64,000 bases of DNA from Marinobacter litoralis (GTDB lineage: Bacteria > Pseudomonadota > Gammaproteobacteria > Pseudomonadales > Oleiphilaceae). The position numbers and the translations under genes were made by a program. Below are positions 42,348 to 52,073 of this stretch, one piece after another; positions within the stretch are counted from its first letter, which is position 1; each line of letters opens with the position of its first letter. The notes under the pieces are model-generated. The model ran no database searches. It was not told the DNA's origin and saw nothing but the letters and a program-made list of their open reading frames with translations. The stretch covers positions 1,240,001-1,304,000 of the forward strand of contig NZ_JAELVS010000001.1 in the NCBI RefSeq assembly GCF_016427555.1, read 5' to 3'.

Positions 42348-43462
42348 CCATGTACGATGTTTATCTGGGGCGATTCCTGAAGATCAAACGCGTCTTGCTT
42401 ATGGCACTCGGTTATTGTCTCTCTTTGTCGGTGGTGCACGCTGCGGTTATTCCCCCGACGGCGGGGCCCCATACGGTGAGCTTCAGCGCGGATCAGATCA
42501 CGGTGAAAGATGACACCACCGGTTACTCCGCGGTTGTTCAGGTTGAAAGTCGGCTTACTCTTGGGGTGCTTGTTGGGGAGCCGGTATACACCTGTGTGGC
42601 GGCCTGGAAACTGTTGTCTGTTGCGGCTGGAGACGATGGGTTTGATGCGGGGCTCACGGGGGCAGCCGAAGGCTCTTTTGGCGCGGGGAAACTGCCTCCT
42701 TCTGTATTACGGGATATCACGCTTTCCGATGTGGATATTGCCTACCCTCTGGCACCTGGGCTGCCGATTAACAGCTCATCACTGTTCGTGTGTGATGCGG
42801 GTATTATGAGAGCGGCGGGATCTGATAAACCGAGCTTTAATTTTCCTTCCAGTCCGTTGTGGCGCGAGTTGTTTTGGAACGATCTGACCAACCGTCATGA
42901 GCATCCGGATACTGCGAAAAAACTGTATGCCGATATGCTTGCAGCCTATGAAACGAGGGCCATACAAAACAGCAATGCTTTTTCATGGAGCGGCTCGCAT
43001 GCAAATAAATGGGGCAGCTCTGTGCGTTCGGCATCTATCAATCTTTGGGCTGTGAAAAGCTGGTTGCATACGGTGTTGCAAGAGCAGGCAGAAACAGCGC
43101 GCAGAAAGGCTGAAGCCGTTGCAAAGGATAGCGAGGTTTTGGTCGATCAGCGTGGGGCAGTGAATAATGATTCCTTCGATGCGTTTATGACGGCGGTTTA
43201 CAAGAAAGAGGAAGCTAAGCAGGCCTTAGCTAATCTGGAGCACCGAAAAATCAAGGTACCCGATAGCGCCCGAGTATCGCGAGAGCAGATGATGGTGGAT
43301 TTGCGGAATTCCAGCTGTGCTGACCGAGCCAGTCTGGCTGCCCTGAACCGGGATTGGGATGCTGGATCCAGGATGCAAAAGACACTGGTCGGTTGTGCCA
43401 CGCCTCGGTCAGCTCCTATGTATAACCAAGGTACGCTCAAGTTAACGCCACGCAAATATTGA
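42344..43462 (+). CDS. Exported protein of unknown function, coupled to the lipoprotein
   Basis: A 372-aa protein with an N-terminal hydrophobic segment (about residues 17-33) that may be a signal peptide ending VHA. The mature part is mixed beta then helical (EQAETARRKAEAVAKDSEV, about residues 235-255). Four to five cysteines are spread over the chain. No domain recognised. The ATGA overlap with the lipoprotein gene indicates one operon. Confidence 0.6.
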   Translation: MTMYDVYLGRFLKIKRVLLMALGYCLSLSVVHAAVIPPTAGPHTVSFSADQITVKDDTTGYSAVVQVESRLTLGVLVGEPVYTCVAAWKLLSVAAGDDGFDAGLTGAAEGSFGAGKLPPSVLRDITLSDVDIAYPLAPGLPINSSSLFVCDAGIMRAAGSDKPSFNFPSSPLWRELFWNDLTNRHEHPDTAKKLYADMLAAYETRAIQNSNAFSWSGSHANKWGSSVRSASINLWAVKSWLHTVLQEQAETARRKAEAVAKDSEVLVDQRGAVNNDSFDAFMTAVYKKEEAKQALANLEHRKIKVPDSARVSREQMMVDLRNSSCADRASLAALNRDWDAGSRMQKTLVGCATPRSAPMYNQGTLKLTPRKY

Positions 43463-43590
43463 TGACAAAGCACGTTTCGAATGAGCTGCGGGCGGGCGTC
43501 ACTGAGGCGTGTACTAACGGCCACCTCTTTGCCAAGACTTCTTAGGCAGACTAGATTAAATAGTCGGGGGAAGTAAACGAGGCAAGGTAG

Positions 43591-44895
43591 ATGAAAGCGT
43601 TCTGTTTGATCATTGCTTACCTTGTTGCCGTTACCTTTCCATTGATCTTGTCTGCCTTGGTCGGCGGGCCGCCTCGCCAGTTTCACCAGGAACTGGCGTC
43701 TGGCCTTGGCATACTGGCTTTCTCCATGGTGCTCATGGAGTTCATTCTGTCGGGTCGTTTCAAGGTCATTTCGAACGGCGTCGGGATGGACGTCACCATG
43801 CGGTTGCACCAGATGATGGCGCGCACCGCATTGGTGTTCGCATTGCTGCATCCGTTTCTCTACCAAGGAACGCCTTCGGGAGGGCCGCGCCCTTGGGATC
43901 CAACCCGCGCATTGACGCTGACCACCGATTTTTCGGCTCTGGCATCCGGCATTGCCGCTTTTCTGCTGCTTCCAACCCTTGCGCTACTGGCCATCGGGCG
44001 TACCCAACTGGACTACAAATACGAGACCTGGCGGCTTTTGCACGGCATAGGTGCGCTCTTGATTGCGGTCCTGTTGTTGCATCACACCGTTTCGGCCGGG
44101 CGGTACGGTGCACAGCCGGTGATGACTTGGGTGTGGCTGGCCATGACAGGAGTGGCTGTCGGGTCGTTACTTACGGTTTACCTGCTGGTTCCTCTTCAGC
44201 AGAGGGCCAAGCCCTGGCGTGTGACATCCGTGACTCAATTGACATCGGAGCAATGGGAGTTAACGGTAGAACCGGAGGGGCATCGTGGTTTTGACTACAG
44301 GGCAGGGCAATTCGTTTGGCTGAATGTGGGCCATAGTCCGTTCTCTATGAAAGAGAATCCGTTTTCCATTTGCTCGGCCCCGGCAAGTGGCTCGGCGATA
44401 TCTTTTATGATCCGAGAGCTCGGCGATTTCACACGAACCATCGGCCAGATAAAACCCGGAACCGTTGCGTATCTCGATGGTCCCTATGGCAATCTTTCCG
44501 TTGAGGGGCGTAATGAGCCCGGGATTGCTTTTATCGCGGGTGGCGTTGGCCTAGCACCGCTGCTGAGTATGCTCAGGCAGCTGCGTCTAAGCGGCGATTC
44601 GCGCAAGGTGAGGGTGCTCTATGGCAATCGGGTGATCGAGCAGATCGCTTATCGCGACGAGCTGGATGAGGGCGATGTCGTTTATGTGCTTTCAGAACCG
44701 CCAGAAGGCTGGTCAGGGGAGGCGGGCCTTATTGATGCCGCGCTAATGGACCGGGTATTTTCAGAGACGGAGTTCAGCGAGTGGCTTTTCGTGATGTGCG
44801 GCCCGAGGGGCATGATGGACGGCGTTGAAGATCACCTGATCAAGAGAGGCACGCCCTCGCACCGTATTTTGTCGGAGCGCTTTAACTATGACTAA
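43591..44895 (+). CDS. Ferric reductase-like transmembrane flavoprotein (FRE/FNR type)
   Basis: A 434-aa protein. The N-terminal half has about six TM helices with heme-ligand His in LLHPFLYQG and WRLLHGIGALLIAVLLLHH. The C-terminal half is a ferredoxin-NADP reductase module: FAD site (AGQFVWLNVGHSPFSMKENPFSICSAP), NAD site (GGVGLAPLLSMLRQL) and VMCGPRGMMD. It moves electrons from cytoplasmic NAD(P)H across the membrane, possibly to iron or another acceptor. A 35-aa membrane peptide gene overlaps its stop. Confidence 0.82.
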   Translation: MKAFCLIIAYLVAVTFPLILSALVGGPPRQFHQELASGLGILAFSMVLMEFILSGRFKVISNGVGMDVTMRLHQMMARTALVFALLHPFLYQGTPSGGPRPWDPTRALTLTTDFSALASGIAAFLLLPTLALLAIGRTQLDYKYETWRLLHGIGALLIAVLLLHHTVSAGRYGAQPVMTWVWLAMTGVAVGSLLTVYLLVPLQQRAKPWRVTSVTQLTSEQWELTVEPEGHRGFDYRAGQFVWLNVGHSPFSMKENPFSICSAPASGSAISFMIRELGDFTRTIGQIKPGTVAYLDGPYGNLSVEGRNEPGIAFIAGGVGLAPLLSMLRQLRLSGDSRKVRVLYGNRVIEQIAYRDELDEGDVVYVLSEPPEGWSGEAGLIDAALMDRVFSETEFSEWLFVMCGPRGMMDGVEDHLIKRGTPSHRILSERFNYD

Positions 44896-44995
44896 CCCCA
44901 TCAAACGATTGAGCCCGCGAGGGCGGGTGTCTATGATCATCTGGGCGCTGAATATTACATTGTGCCTTGCCCTTCTTGTTTTTGTGCTGCGGTAA
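44888..44995 (+). CDS. Single-TM microprotein overlapping the ferric reductase-like gene
   Basis: A 35-codon frame starting within the stop region of the reductase gene (8-base overlap). It has a basic N-terminus (KRLSPRGR) and one TM helix (MIIWALNITLCLALLVFVL, residues 16-34). The overlap suggests translational coupling and a possible small subunit of the flavoprotein. No known family; short length keeps confidence moderate. Confidence 0.5.
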   Translation: MTNPIKRLSPRGRVSMIIWALNITLCLALLVFVLR

Positions 44996-45024
44996 TCGAT
45001 GACGTGAGATAAACCAGGAACGCT

Positions 45025-45336
45025 CTATTCTTCCTGTGCCATGTCATCCGCCGACCGCATTTTCATTTTATCTTTCTTTTTCATATCGGAGCGGCCGTCT
45101 TTTTTCGGGTCCATTTCGTCAGCTTTGCCTGTGGGGTCGCCGGCATTGTATTTCGATTTTGTGGACTCTTCGTGCCGCTCAGAATCCTGGCTTCCCTGTT
45201 TCGCGTGTTTATCCATATCCTGCTCACCCAAGTCCTTATTCTCATTGCCGTGATGGGCGGCGAGCAAGCCGGTTGAGCCCAAGGCTATGAACGGTGTGAT
45301 CAGAGCATAGAGCGCAAGTGCATGGAGCTTTTTCAT
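45025..45336 (-). CDS. Small secreted, highly charged protein of unknown function
   Basis: A 103-aa protein with signal peptide (about residues 1-27, LAA-HH). The mature part is disordered and rich in Asp, Glu, Lys and Met, without cysteines. An AAGGAG-like site (GAAGGAGAG) lies before the ATG. Likely periplasmic; may bind ions or be a stress protein, but no evidence for a function is visible. Confidence 0.6.
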   Translation of the reverse strand: MKKLHALALYALITPFIALGSTGLLAAHHGNENKDLGEQDMDKHAKQGSQDSERHEESTKSKYNAGDPTGKADEMDPKKDGRSDMKKKDKMKMRSADDMAQEE

Positions 45337-45555
45337 AGTACTCTCCTTCGTATAAGATGCTTAGCGCGGGGGATATGTCCGCTATGGATGCTTCATCTCA
45401 GCCTCTCTCCATGGCGTTGGTTTGATAAAGGAGAATGAGCTGCCACGACATATGGAGTGCCGGATGATCTCTTGATTTAAGTTCAGGGGACGGTGCTTAT
45501 CAACTCGAGATGGTGACCTCGAACGCCGGATATCACTTAACGATTAGGCTCTTTT

Positions 45556-45978
45556 GTGTATAAATTTAACGCTCTGCTGTTTTTCTCCCTCTCACTCGTA
45601 GCCGGCTGCACGAATGTCGTCAGCGATGTGGCCAGAACCATTCATCCAGCGCCGTCGTCTTCTTTGCAGGCAAGCAAGCTGTTCTCAGCCGCGAGCGGGT
45701 TTTTCACCGAGGCGGGTTACCAGTGCAATGTCTACCCTGACCCTAGTCCCCTTCGTTGCACGAAAGAACTTCGCGATCTTTATATCCATCAGAGCCAAGC
45801 GGTGGTGCAGATCTATCCCCGCGATGAAGCGTACCCCCATACTCTGGTGACCAGCCGATGGGATGAAGGTCTGATTCCGGGTGAGTTTATTTCCAGCGAG
45901 TTCACTAATCCTGACGTAAAGGCGTTTTGTGAGTATCTGCACGCACACGCGTTGGGTAGTTGCCGGATAATCAAATAG
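45556..45978 (+). CDS. Small predicted lipoprotein, unknown function
   Basis: A 140-aa protein with a GTG start, signal and lipobox VAGC (Cys18). Mature part has three further cysteines (QCNVYPDPSPLRC, FCEYLHAH) likely in disulfides. The gene downstream starts 15 bases later on the same strand. No family recognised. Confidence 0.6.
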   Translation: MYKFNALLFFSLSLVAGCTNVVSDVARTIHPAPSSSLQASKLFSAASGFFTEAGYQCNVYPDPSPLRCTKELRDLYIHQSQAVVQIYPRDEAYPHTLVTSRWDEGLIPGEFISSEFTNPDVKAFCEYLHAHALGSCRIIK

Positions 45979-45993
45979 TAAAAGGAGTGACTA

Positions 45994-46305
45994 ATGGCTT
46001 TTGGGTGGGTAGTAGCAGGCACGGTTGGCCAGTTTCTTCTGGCATATATGATGTTTATGTTGGTGGTGTTCGCGTTCAGTGCTGTTGGCAGCACTCACCG
46101 GATCTCGCCGTTTGATTCGTCGGTGTTGGATTCGGCCATGTACTCCGTGCCTGCAAGCTGTATTGTCAGTGCGATCGTTGTGATTGTGCTGTATCGAATG
46201 GGTGCGGGAAAGCTGGCGTACCTTTGGTACACGGCTCCGTTGGTTTTGTTTTCGGGGTATTTGGTTTACATCAGGCTGTTTGTTAAGCCGGATTCCAATC
46301 TGTAA
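45994..46305 (+). CDS. Three-TM inner-membrane protein, unknown function
   Basis: A 103-aa protein with TM helices at about residues 5-30, 50-68 and 77-95. No motif recognised. AAAGGAG lies 8 bases upstream of the ATG, and the gene follows the small lipoprotein after 15 bases, suggesting co-expression. Confidence 0.6.
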   Translation: MAFGWVVAGTVGQFLLAYMMFMLVVFAFSAVGSTHRISPFDSSVLDSAMYSVPASCIVSAIVVIVLYRMGAGKLAYLWYTAPLVLFSGYLVYIRLFVKPDSNL

Positions 46306-46359
46306 TTCCTCACGTCGAACCGCTGTAAAGAGAGTTCTGGCCATTCAACGATTAAGCCC

Positions 46360-48135
46360 ATGTCAGTGAGTGCTCCCTTCAAACTGCGCCCCTACCAGCA
46401 AGAAGCCGTCGAGGCTACGCTGAAGCATTTCCGAAAAACGGATGAGTCTGCGGTGATCGTGCTGCCAACCGGTGCGGGCAAAAGCCTGGTAATCGCCGAG
46501 TTGGCGCGCCTGGCCAAGCGCAAGATTCTGGTGCTGACCCATGTGAAGGAGCTGGTGGAACAAAATCACGCCAAGTACGAGAGCTATGGGTTAACGGGCG
46601 GGATTTTCTCCTCCGGGCTGAAGCGCAAGGAAAACCGGCATCAGGTGACTTTAGCCAGTGTGCAGTCGGTGTCGGCGAATCTCGATCAGTTCAAAGATGA
46701 GTACTCGCTGGTGATCATCGACGAATGCCATCGCGTCAGCGGCGAGGACACCAGCCAGTATCAGCGCATCATTGAGCTGCTGAAGCAGCAGAACGATTCT
46801 CTCAAAGTACTTGGCTTAACCGCCACGCCTTATCGGCTCGCCATGGGCTGGATTTACCGCTATCACTACCGGGGCTTTGTGCGCAGTGAGCAAGACAAAC
46901 CTTTTGTGCATTGCATTTACGAGCTGCCCCTCAGTTATATGATCAATCGCGGGTATCTCACCAAGCCGGAACTGGTGAATGCAGCGGTGGCGCAATACGA
47001 TTTTTCAGCACTGGCTCAGGACCGTTTCGGCGAATACGCCGAGAAGGATGTGAACGAGTTACTGAGCAAACACCAACGCGTGACCCGAGCCATTATTGAA
47101 CAGGTGATGGAGCTGGCGGCTGAGCGTAAGGCGGTGATGATTTTCGCGGCCACCGTGGCGCACGCGAAGGAGATTACGGGCTACTTACCGGAACAGGAAA
47201 CCGCGTTGATTACCGGCGCGACGGATCTGGCTGAGCGGGATTCGCTGATTCAGCGCTTCAAGCAGCGACAGTTGAAGTATCTGGTGAATGTGTCGGTGCT
47301 TACTACCGGCTTCGACGCGCCTCATGTGGATTTCATTGCCATTCTTAGGCCTACCCAATCGGTCAGCTTGTACCAGCAAATCGTCGGCCGCGGCCTGCGT
47401 TTGGATGACCGCAAGCAGGATTGTCTGGTGATTGATTACGCGGGCAACAGTGTGAACCTGCATCACCCGGAAGTGGGGGAGAAAAAGCCGGATCCCGACA
47501 GCGAGCCGGTGCAGGTGTTCTGCCCGGGGTGTGGGTTCGCCAATATTTTCTGGGGCAAAACCGACAGCGAAGGCCGGGTTATTGAACACTACGGTCGCCG
47601 CTGCCAAGGCCTGCTGGAGCCTGCGGAAGAAGGCGGGCCGTCAACGCAGAACGAACGCCCCGAACAATGCGATTACCGTTTCCGGTTCAAAGAGTGCCCG
47701 CATTGCGGTGCCGAGAACGACATTGCTGCCCGTAACTGCCACCAGTGCAGGGGCGCGATTATCGACCCGGATGATCAGCTGCGGGATGCCCTGAAGCTCA
47801 AGAACGCCATGGTGATTCGCTGCGCGGGTGTGACCTCAATGGCCAAGGGCAGCAGGCTAAAAATCACTTACCATGGCGAGGATGGCGAAGAATTGAACGA
47901 GTCGTTCGATTTTGCCAAACCGGCACAGCGCAACGTGTTCAATAAACTCTTCGGGCGGCGGTATGCGAACGGTCAGGCGCCCAAAGAGTTCAGTAAGGCC
48001 GAAGACGTGGTTGAGTTGGAGGCCTTGATGCCAGCGCCGGATTTTGTGATTGCCCGTAAGCAAAAGCATTATTGGCAGGTGCAAGAGCGTATTTTTGATT
48101 ATCGGGGGCAGTACCGGAAAGCGAATGAGGTCTAG
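46360..48135 (+). CDS. radD: RadD-like DEAD/DEAH-box helicase
   Basis: A 591-aa SF2 ATPase: Walker A LPTGAGKS, DEAD-like box IIDECHR, motif III LTATPYR, motif V VLTTGFDAP and motif VI QIVGRGLRLDDRK. The C-terminal part has two cysteine sets (CPGCGFANIFW and CPHCGAENDIAARNCHQC) for zinc. Length and layout match E. coli RadD (YejH), which aids RecA-mediated recombination and SSB-linked repair. Confidence 0.9.
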   Translation: MSVSAPFKLRPYQQEAVEATLKHFRKTDESAVIVLPTGAGKSLVIAELARLAKRKILVLTHVKELVEQNHAKYESYGLTGGIFSSGLKRKENRHQVTLASVQSVSANLDQFKDEYSLVIIDECHRVSGEDTSQYQRIIELLKQQNDSLKVLGLTATPYRLAMGWIYRYHYRGFVRSEQDKPFVHCIYELPLSYMINRGYLTKPELVNAAVAQYDFSALAQDRFGEYAEKDVNELLSKHQRVTRAIIEQVMELAAERKAVMIFAATVAHAKEITGYLPEQETALITGATDLAERDSLIQRFKQRQLKYLVNVSVLTTGFDAPHVDFIAILRPTQSVSLYQQIVGRGLRLDDRKQDCLVIDYAGNSVNLHHPEVGEKKPDPDSEPVQVFCPGCGFANIFWGKTDSEGRVIEHYGRRCQGLLEPAEEGGPSTQNERPEQCDYRFRFKECPHCGAENDIAARNCHQCRGAIIDPDDQLRDALKLKNAMVIRCAGVTSMAKGSRLKITYHGEDGEELNESFDFAKPAQRNVFNKLFGRRYANGQAPKEFSKAEDVVELEALMPAPDFVIARKQKHYWQVQERIFDYRGQYRKANEV

Positions 48136-48291
48136 GGGTGACCAGCGAATTTGCAGTGGCTGATCTGAAAACTCATTCTAATATAAACAAAAAAGGCTCA
48201 GAGTGATTCGAGCGAGTTGAATTCACCAAGTGCGACACGCCTCGGAGCGCTCTTTATGTCTAGCCAATACAAGGAATGAAGGGCTACTGTT

Positions 48292-49467
48292 GTGACAAAG
48301 GTGATAACGGATTCGCTAAATATCAGTGCGGGAGAGTTTGAGGGTTATAACCGGCTCGTCACCATCTTGTACCGTTGCTTGCACACCAACCAAGGCTTTC
48401 AGCCTTTCTTTGATGAATTCCGAAAACAGTTCCGGTGTCTTCAGGGTGGGATTCTGGGGCTGACCCGCGAACCTATGCAGATGGCATACGGCTGGACCTT
48501 CGGATATCCGGACGGGTTCGAGCAATGGTTTTTAAACAGTGGCTTGGCCGAGCAAGACGACGCGCTGTTGCATTTCAGCGCCTTGCCGCCTCGACAGTTT
48601 GATTCGTTAGCCGGCTGCAATCCCGAGGTTGATATTCTGGATGTGGTTACCGGGGATACCCGTGACTGGGTAAAGGCTGTGGGGCTTGGCGACAGTGCCG
48701 GGATGCTGGTCAGCGAGGGGCCTACCGCCAAGGTGGTGTTTCTGGCGAACCGTCACCGGGATGAAGGCCCTTATACCCAGGCAGAACTGATGCAGATGAA
48801 CATGCTGGCGCCGCACATTGAAAATGCCGTTGGTTTGTTCCACAAGATTTATCAGTCAAGAACCCAGCACGAAACCTTGTCGATGGCCTTGGATCAGGTT
48901 GGAAAACCCCTGATCGTGCTGGATGAAATGGCCCGTGTGGTGCGCTGCAACGCCGCCGCGGACGAGGTGCTGAGTTCCCACCCCCGGCTGTTCGTGACCG
49001 AGCAAAGCGATGTGCGATTGCAAAGCAGGCACCAAGGATTTAACCGTCAACTGAATGATGCCATCCTGACGAGTATTTTTAATGCCCGGGACGGTGTACA
49101 GGACATGATCGCGTTGTTTGATCAGTCGGGTGATGAGCGATTGGCCATCTGTGTTACCCCGTTATCCATGGAAGCGGAACTTGATTCGGCCGAGGCGCAC
49201 GGCCAATACGGGGCGCTGGTAGAGCTGGTTCCTTTCTCAGCAACACGAACACCCAATATCGGCAAACTTGAACGGCTCTTTAATTGCACGCATGCCGAGG
49301 CGATTACGGCCGGGCATCTGATGCACGGGCTGAGTATTAATGAGGCGGCTGAAGCGGAAGGGCTGTCCGTGCATACCGTCAGAGGGTATGTGAAGAATCT
49401 GCTGGCGAAAAATGGTTATCGCCGCCAGGCGGAGCTGGTTGGTGCGTTGGTCAGGGCGTTAGGCTGA
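48292..49467 (+). CDS. LuxR-family transcriptional regulator
   Basis: A 391-aa protein with a GTG start. The C-terminal ~65 residues are a GerE-type helix-turn-helix (LFNCTHAEAITAGHLMHGLSINEAAEAEGLSVHTVRGYVKNLLAKNGYRRQAELVGALVRAL). The N-terminal ~300 residues include a GAF/PAS-like sensory part (DQVGKPLIVLDEMARVVRCNAAADEVL). No receiver domain. Target unknown; a large lipoprotein gene lies convergent downstream. Confidence 0.85.
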   Translation: MTKVITDSLNISAGEFEGYNRLVTILYRCLHTNQGFQPFFDEFRKQFRCLQGGILGLTREPMQMAYGWTFGYPDGFEQWFLNSGLAEQDDALLHFSALPPRQFDSLAGCNPEVDILDVVTGDTRDWVKAVGLGDSAGMLVSEGPTAKVVFLANRHRDEGPYTQAELMQMNMLAPHIENAVGLFHKIYQSRTQHETLSMALDQVGKPLIVLDEMARVVRCNAAADEVLSSHPRLFVTEQSDVRLQSRHQGFNRQLNDAILTSIFNARDGVQDMIALFDQSGDERLAICVTPLSMEAELDSAEAHGQYGALVELVPFSATRTPNIGKLERLFNCTHAEAITAGHLMHGLSINEAAEAEGLSVHTVRGYVKNLLAKNGYRRQAELVGALVRALG

Positions 49468-49531
49468 TGTAAGCCCCATCCCGAGCCTGCTTTCTCATGG
49501 CTTCGGGGTGGGGTTGGTTCACTTTTGATGG

Positions 49532-51238
49532 TTATTTAATGGGTTGGTCATCGATGGTCGTGATGAACTGAAGTTCCAGCGAGCCTACACCATCAAGATG
49601 TACCAGGAACTGTGCATCCCCACCTTTTACATTCAGGAAGCGCCAGTGACCATAGTCGCCCTCTGAACCGTCTGTTTCGGTAAACAAAAGCGCGCCAGCG
49701 GTGGTGAAGTCCCAAGTGCCGGCAACATTATTTTCACCTGTGCTATCGAACTGCATTTCGCCCTTACGGTTTCCATTTTCGGTATAGAGATCCACGGTGA
49801 TGAACTTTTCAGTGGTAAACTCTAAATCGTAACGGCCTTCGGTGCCCGGTTCGACCAGGTCGGGGAAGGTGAAGTAAATGGTTTCCGGAACGTCTTGCCC
49901 AGGGTACAGGCCAGCTTCGACGTAAACCGGTTTGGTGTCGCCTTCGAAATCCCGGAGATCAACCGCATAACGGCCCAAGCGCACCATGCTGAAGGTGCCA
50001 TAATCGCCGCCGTTTTCGGTGAGGGTCAGTTCGCCCGTGGAATGCACGGTGGCGGGGCCGTTTACCGGGCCGTTGCCGTTATTGCCCGGGTTGTCGTACA
50101 AGCCGCCCGGGCCGTCCAGATCCACGGTGACGTTGCTGACCGCAAAGGTCTCGCCGTCAAAGCTGTAGTTGCCCCATTCTGAGGAAACGCCTATAGGGCT
50201 GTTGCTGCCGTACGCCTCTTGGTTCAAGTTGTGGGCGATTACGTAATTGCTGTCGTCCAGAATGGTCAATACGTTGTGAGCGTTTTGGCCGTCAATTTCT
50301 CCCTCGCCAAGATACCAACTGCCCACCAGACTATCGCGCGCGTTGCGGATCGGTTCGAAGACAATTTGTTCGTTATCACCGGCCGAGGTGAGTTCGAGGC
50401 CGCCATTCATCAGTTGCATGGTCCAGGTGGCGGTTTCATTGACGTCTGCCAGGCCACCGCTGCGGTCGGAATCGCCGAGGACGGTCATAGTGAGCTCTCC
50501 CGTTGTATTATCCCAAGCGTAGGTGCCGTATTCGCCGGTGCCCGCTTGCTGATCACCGTCATCGGCATCGCGATGCACGATCAGATATTGATCGCCGTTG
50601 AAGAAGGTCAGAACGTTTACGTTGCCGTTTGGCTCAACGAACTTCCAGCTCCCGGTGAGTTCGCCATTCTGCGACGCTTGGAAGTGGGCTATCGCGGCGG
50701 TCTTGTCGATCAGGGTTTTGCTGGTGCCTTGAAGTGCTGTGTTGGCCTGGGTTTCGAAGTCGGATTCGCTAACGCTCGGGTCTAGGGCAACATCTTTGAG
50801 GGCGGTGTGCACCGCAGGCGTGATGTTAATGCCGTTATCAGGGTAGCCGTCGTCGTCCAGCGTTTGCAGCAAGCGAAGAATGTTGACGACCGTTTGGTCT
50901 TCATTCCAGTTGGCCGTGCCGCCTCCCATATCTGCGGGGGTGATTCGGCCTGTCGCCGTTACCGGTGGCAGGTTGATGCCGCCAACGCTGAAGGTCACCG
51001 TGTCACCGGATTGGTATTCGTACTCGCCCAAGTTGTTGGTTTGGCCTGTTTGTCCGCTGGGGGATGTTGCATAGTTAATACCTGCCACGGCACTGTCAAC
51101 GAACACACCGGTTTCGTTTTCGCCGGCGGGTGGGGGCGTTGAGGATGAGCCGCCGCCGGATGAGCTGCTGCCGCTGCATCCCGTTAAGGCGATGGAGGAA
51201 ATGACTGCTGTCAGAGCCCAGTTCTTGAATTCTTTCAT
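49532..51238 (-). CDS. Large predicted lipoprotein, beta-rich, unknown function
   Basis: A 568-aa protein with lipobox LTGC (Cys21) and a Ser/Gly/Pro linker. The first ~180 mature residues resemble bacterial surface lipoproteins with an NYATSPSGQTG-type beta repeat and calcium-like Asp-rich loop (DDDGYPDNGINITP). Later ~60-90-residue units repeat the pattern LTGSWK...YLIVHRDADDGDQQAGTGEYGTYAWDNTTGELT and VGSWYLGEGEIDGQNAHNVLTILDDSNYVIAHN. Acidic. No family named by me with confidence. Confidence 0.7.
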   Translation of the reverse strand: MKEFKNWALTAVISSIALTGCSGSSSSGGGSSSTPPPAGENETGVFVDSAVAGINYATSPSGQTGQTNNLGEYEYQSGDTVTFSVGGINLPPVTATGRITPADMGGGTANWNEDQTVVNILRLLQTLDDDGYPDNGINITPAVHTALKDVALDPSVSESDFETQANTALQGTSKTLIDKTAAIAHFQASQNGELTGSWKFVEPNGNVNVLTFFNGDQYLIVHRDADDGDQQAGTGEYGTYAWDNTTGELTMTVLGDSDRSGGLADVNETATWTMQLMNGGLELTSAGDNEQIVFEPIRNARDSLVGSWYLGEGEIDGQNAHNVLTILDDSNYVIAHNLNQEAYGSNSPIGVSSEWGNYSFDGETFAVSNVTVDLDGPGGLYDNPGNNGNGPVNGPATVHSTGELTLTENGGDYGTFSMVRLGRYAVDLRDFEGDTKPVYVEAGLYPGQDVPETIYFTFPDLVEPGTEGRYDLEFTTEKFITVDLYTENGNRKGEMQFDSTGENNVAGTWDFTTAGALLFTETDGSEGDYGHWRFLNVKGGDAQFLVHLDGVGSLELQFITTIDDQPIK

Positions 51239-51345
51239 AAAAACTCCTTTTTAAGAAAACTGCCGCTGAAGGGGGCTACGGAAAATTAACATGGATAAAC
51301 TTTCATAAACTGCCCCCATTTGGGGGGAGGTAATTAGGAAAGCGA

Positions 51346-52050
51346 ATGAAAAAGAAGACCAGGAATTCCTTTGCGCAAAGAATATTGCGGCTTTTTCTTT
51401 GGTGCGCCGCAGGTGCGGTGGCATTGGTTTTTGCCGTGATTTTGTTGTTTCGATTTGTAAACCCGCCCACGAGCGCGTTTATGCTGAGTTATCAGATGAG
51501 CGATGGGGGGCCGCCGTTGCAGCATGAATGGGTGCCCCTGTCGGAGATTTCTGAATGGATGGCGCTGGCGGTGATGGCCAGCGAGGATCAACGGTTTCCG
51601 GAGCACCATGGCGTTGATTTTCAGGCCGTACACAAAGCGGTGTCTGAGTATCAGGCAGGTGAGGGGCTGCGGGGCGCGAGCACCATAACCCAGCAAACTG
51701 CCAAAAACCTGTTTTTATGGAATGGCAGGAACTTTGTGCGAAAGGCCATTGAAGCCGGACTGGCGCTGGCAATTGATGCGCTGTGGCCAAAGCGGCGCAT
51801 TCTTGAGGTTTATTTGAACATTGCTGAATTCGGCCGGGGCATCTACGGCGTGCAGGCTGCCAGCCGGGCTTACTACGGTATTCCTGCCGGCGTGTTGTCT
51901 GCTCGCCAGGCGGCACAGTTGGCTGCAGTATTACCCAACCCCAAGGTGTTGAGCGTGCGCGAGCCCTCGGCTTATGTGCAAGAGCGTGTAGCGTGGATAC
52001 AGAGGCAGATGGGGCAGTTGTCGCGCTGGGGTTATCTGGATGCGCTTTAA
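51346..52050 (+). CDS. mtgA: Monofunctional biosynthetic peptidoglycan transglycosylase
   Basis: A 234-aa protein: one N-terminal TM (about residues 13-36) and a GT51 domain with catalytic Glu80 in ASEDQRFPEHHGVD, then GASTITQQTAKNLFLWNGRN and RRILEVYLNIAEFGRGIYGVQAASRAYYG. It polymerises lipid II into glycan strands at the outer face of the inner membrane. Length matches MtgA. Confidence 0.95.
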   Translation: MKKKTRNSFAQRILRLFLWCAAGAVALVFAVILLFRFVNPPTSAFMLSYQMSDGGPPLQHEWVPLSEISEWMALAVMASEDQRFPEHHGVDFQAVHKAVSEYQAGEGLRGASTITQQTAKNLFLWNGRNFVRKAIEAGLALAIDALWPKRRILEVYLNIAEFGRGIYGVQAASRAYYGIPAGVLSARQAAQLAAVLPNPKVLSVREPSAYVQERVAWIQRQMGQLSRWGYLDAL

Positions 52051-52073
52051 GGCATCCAGATAAACGACGCGTG

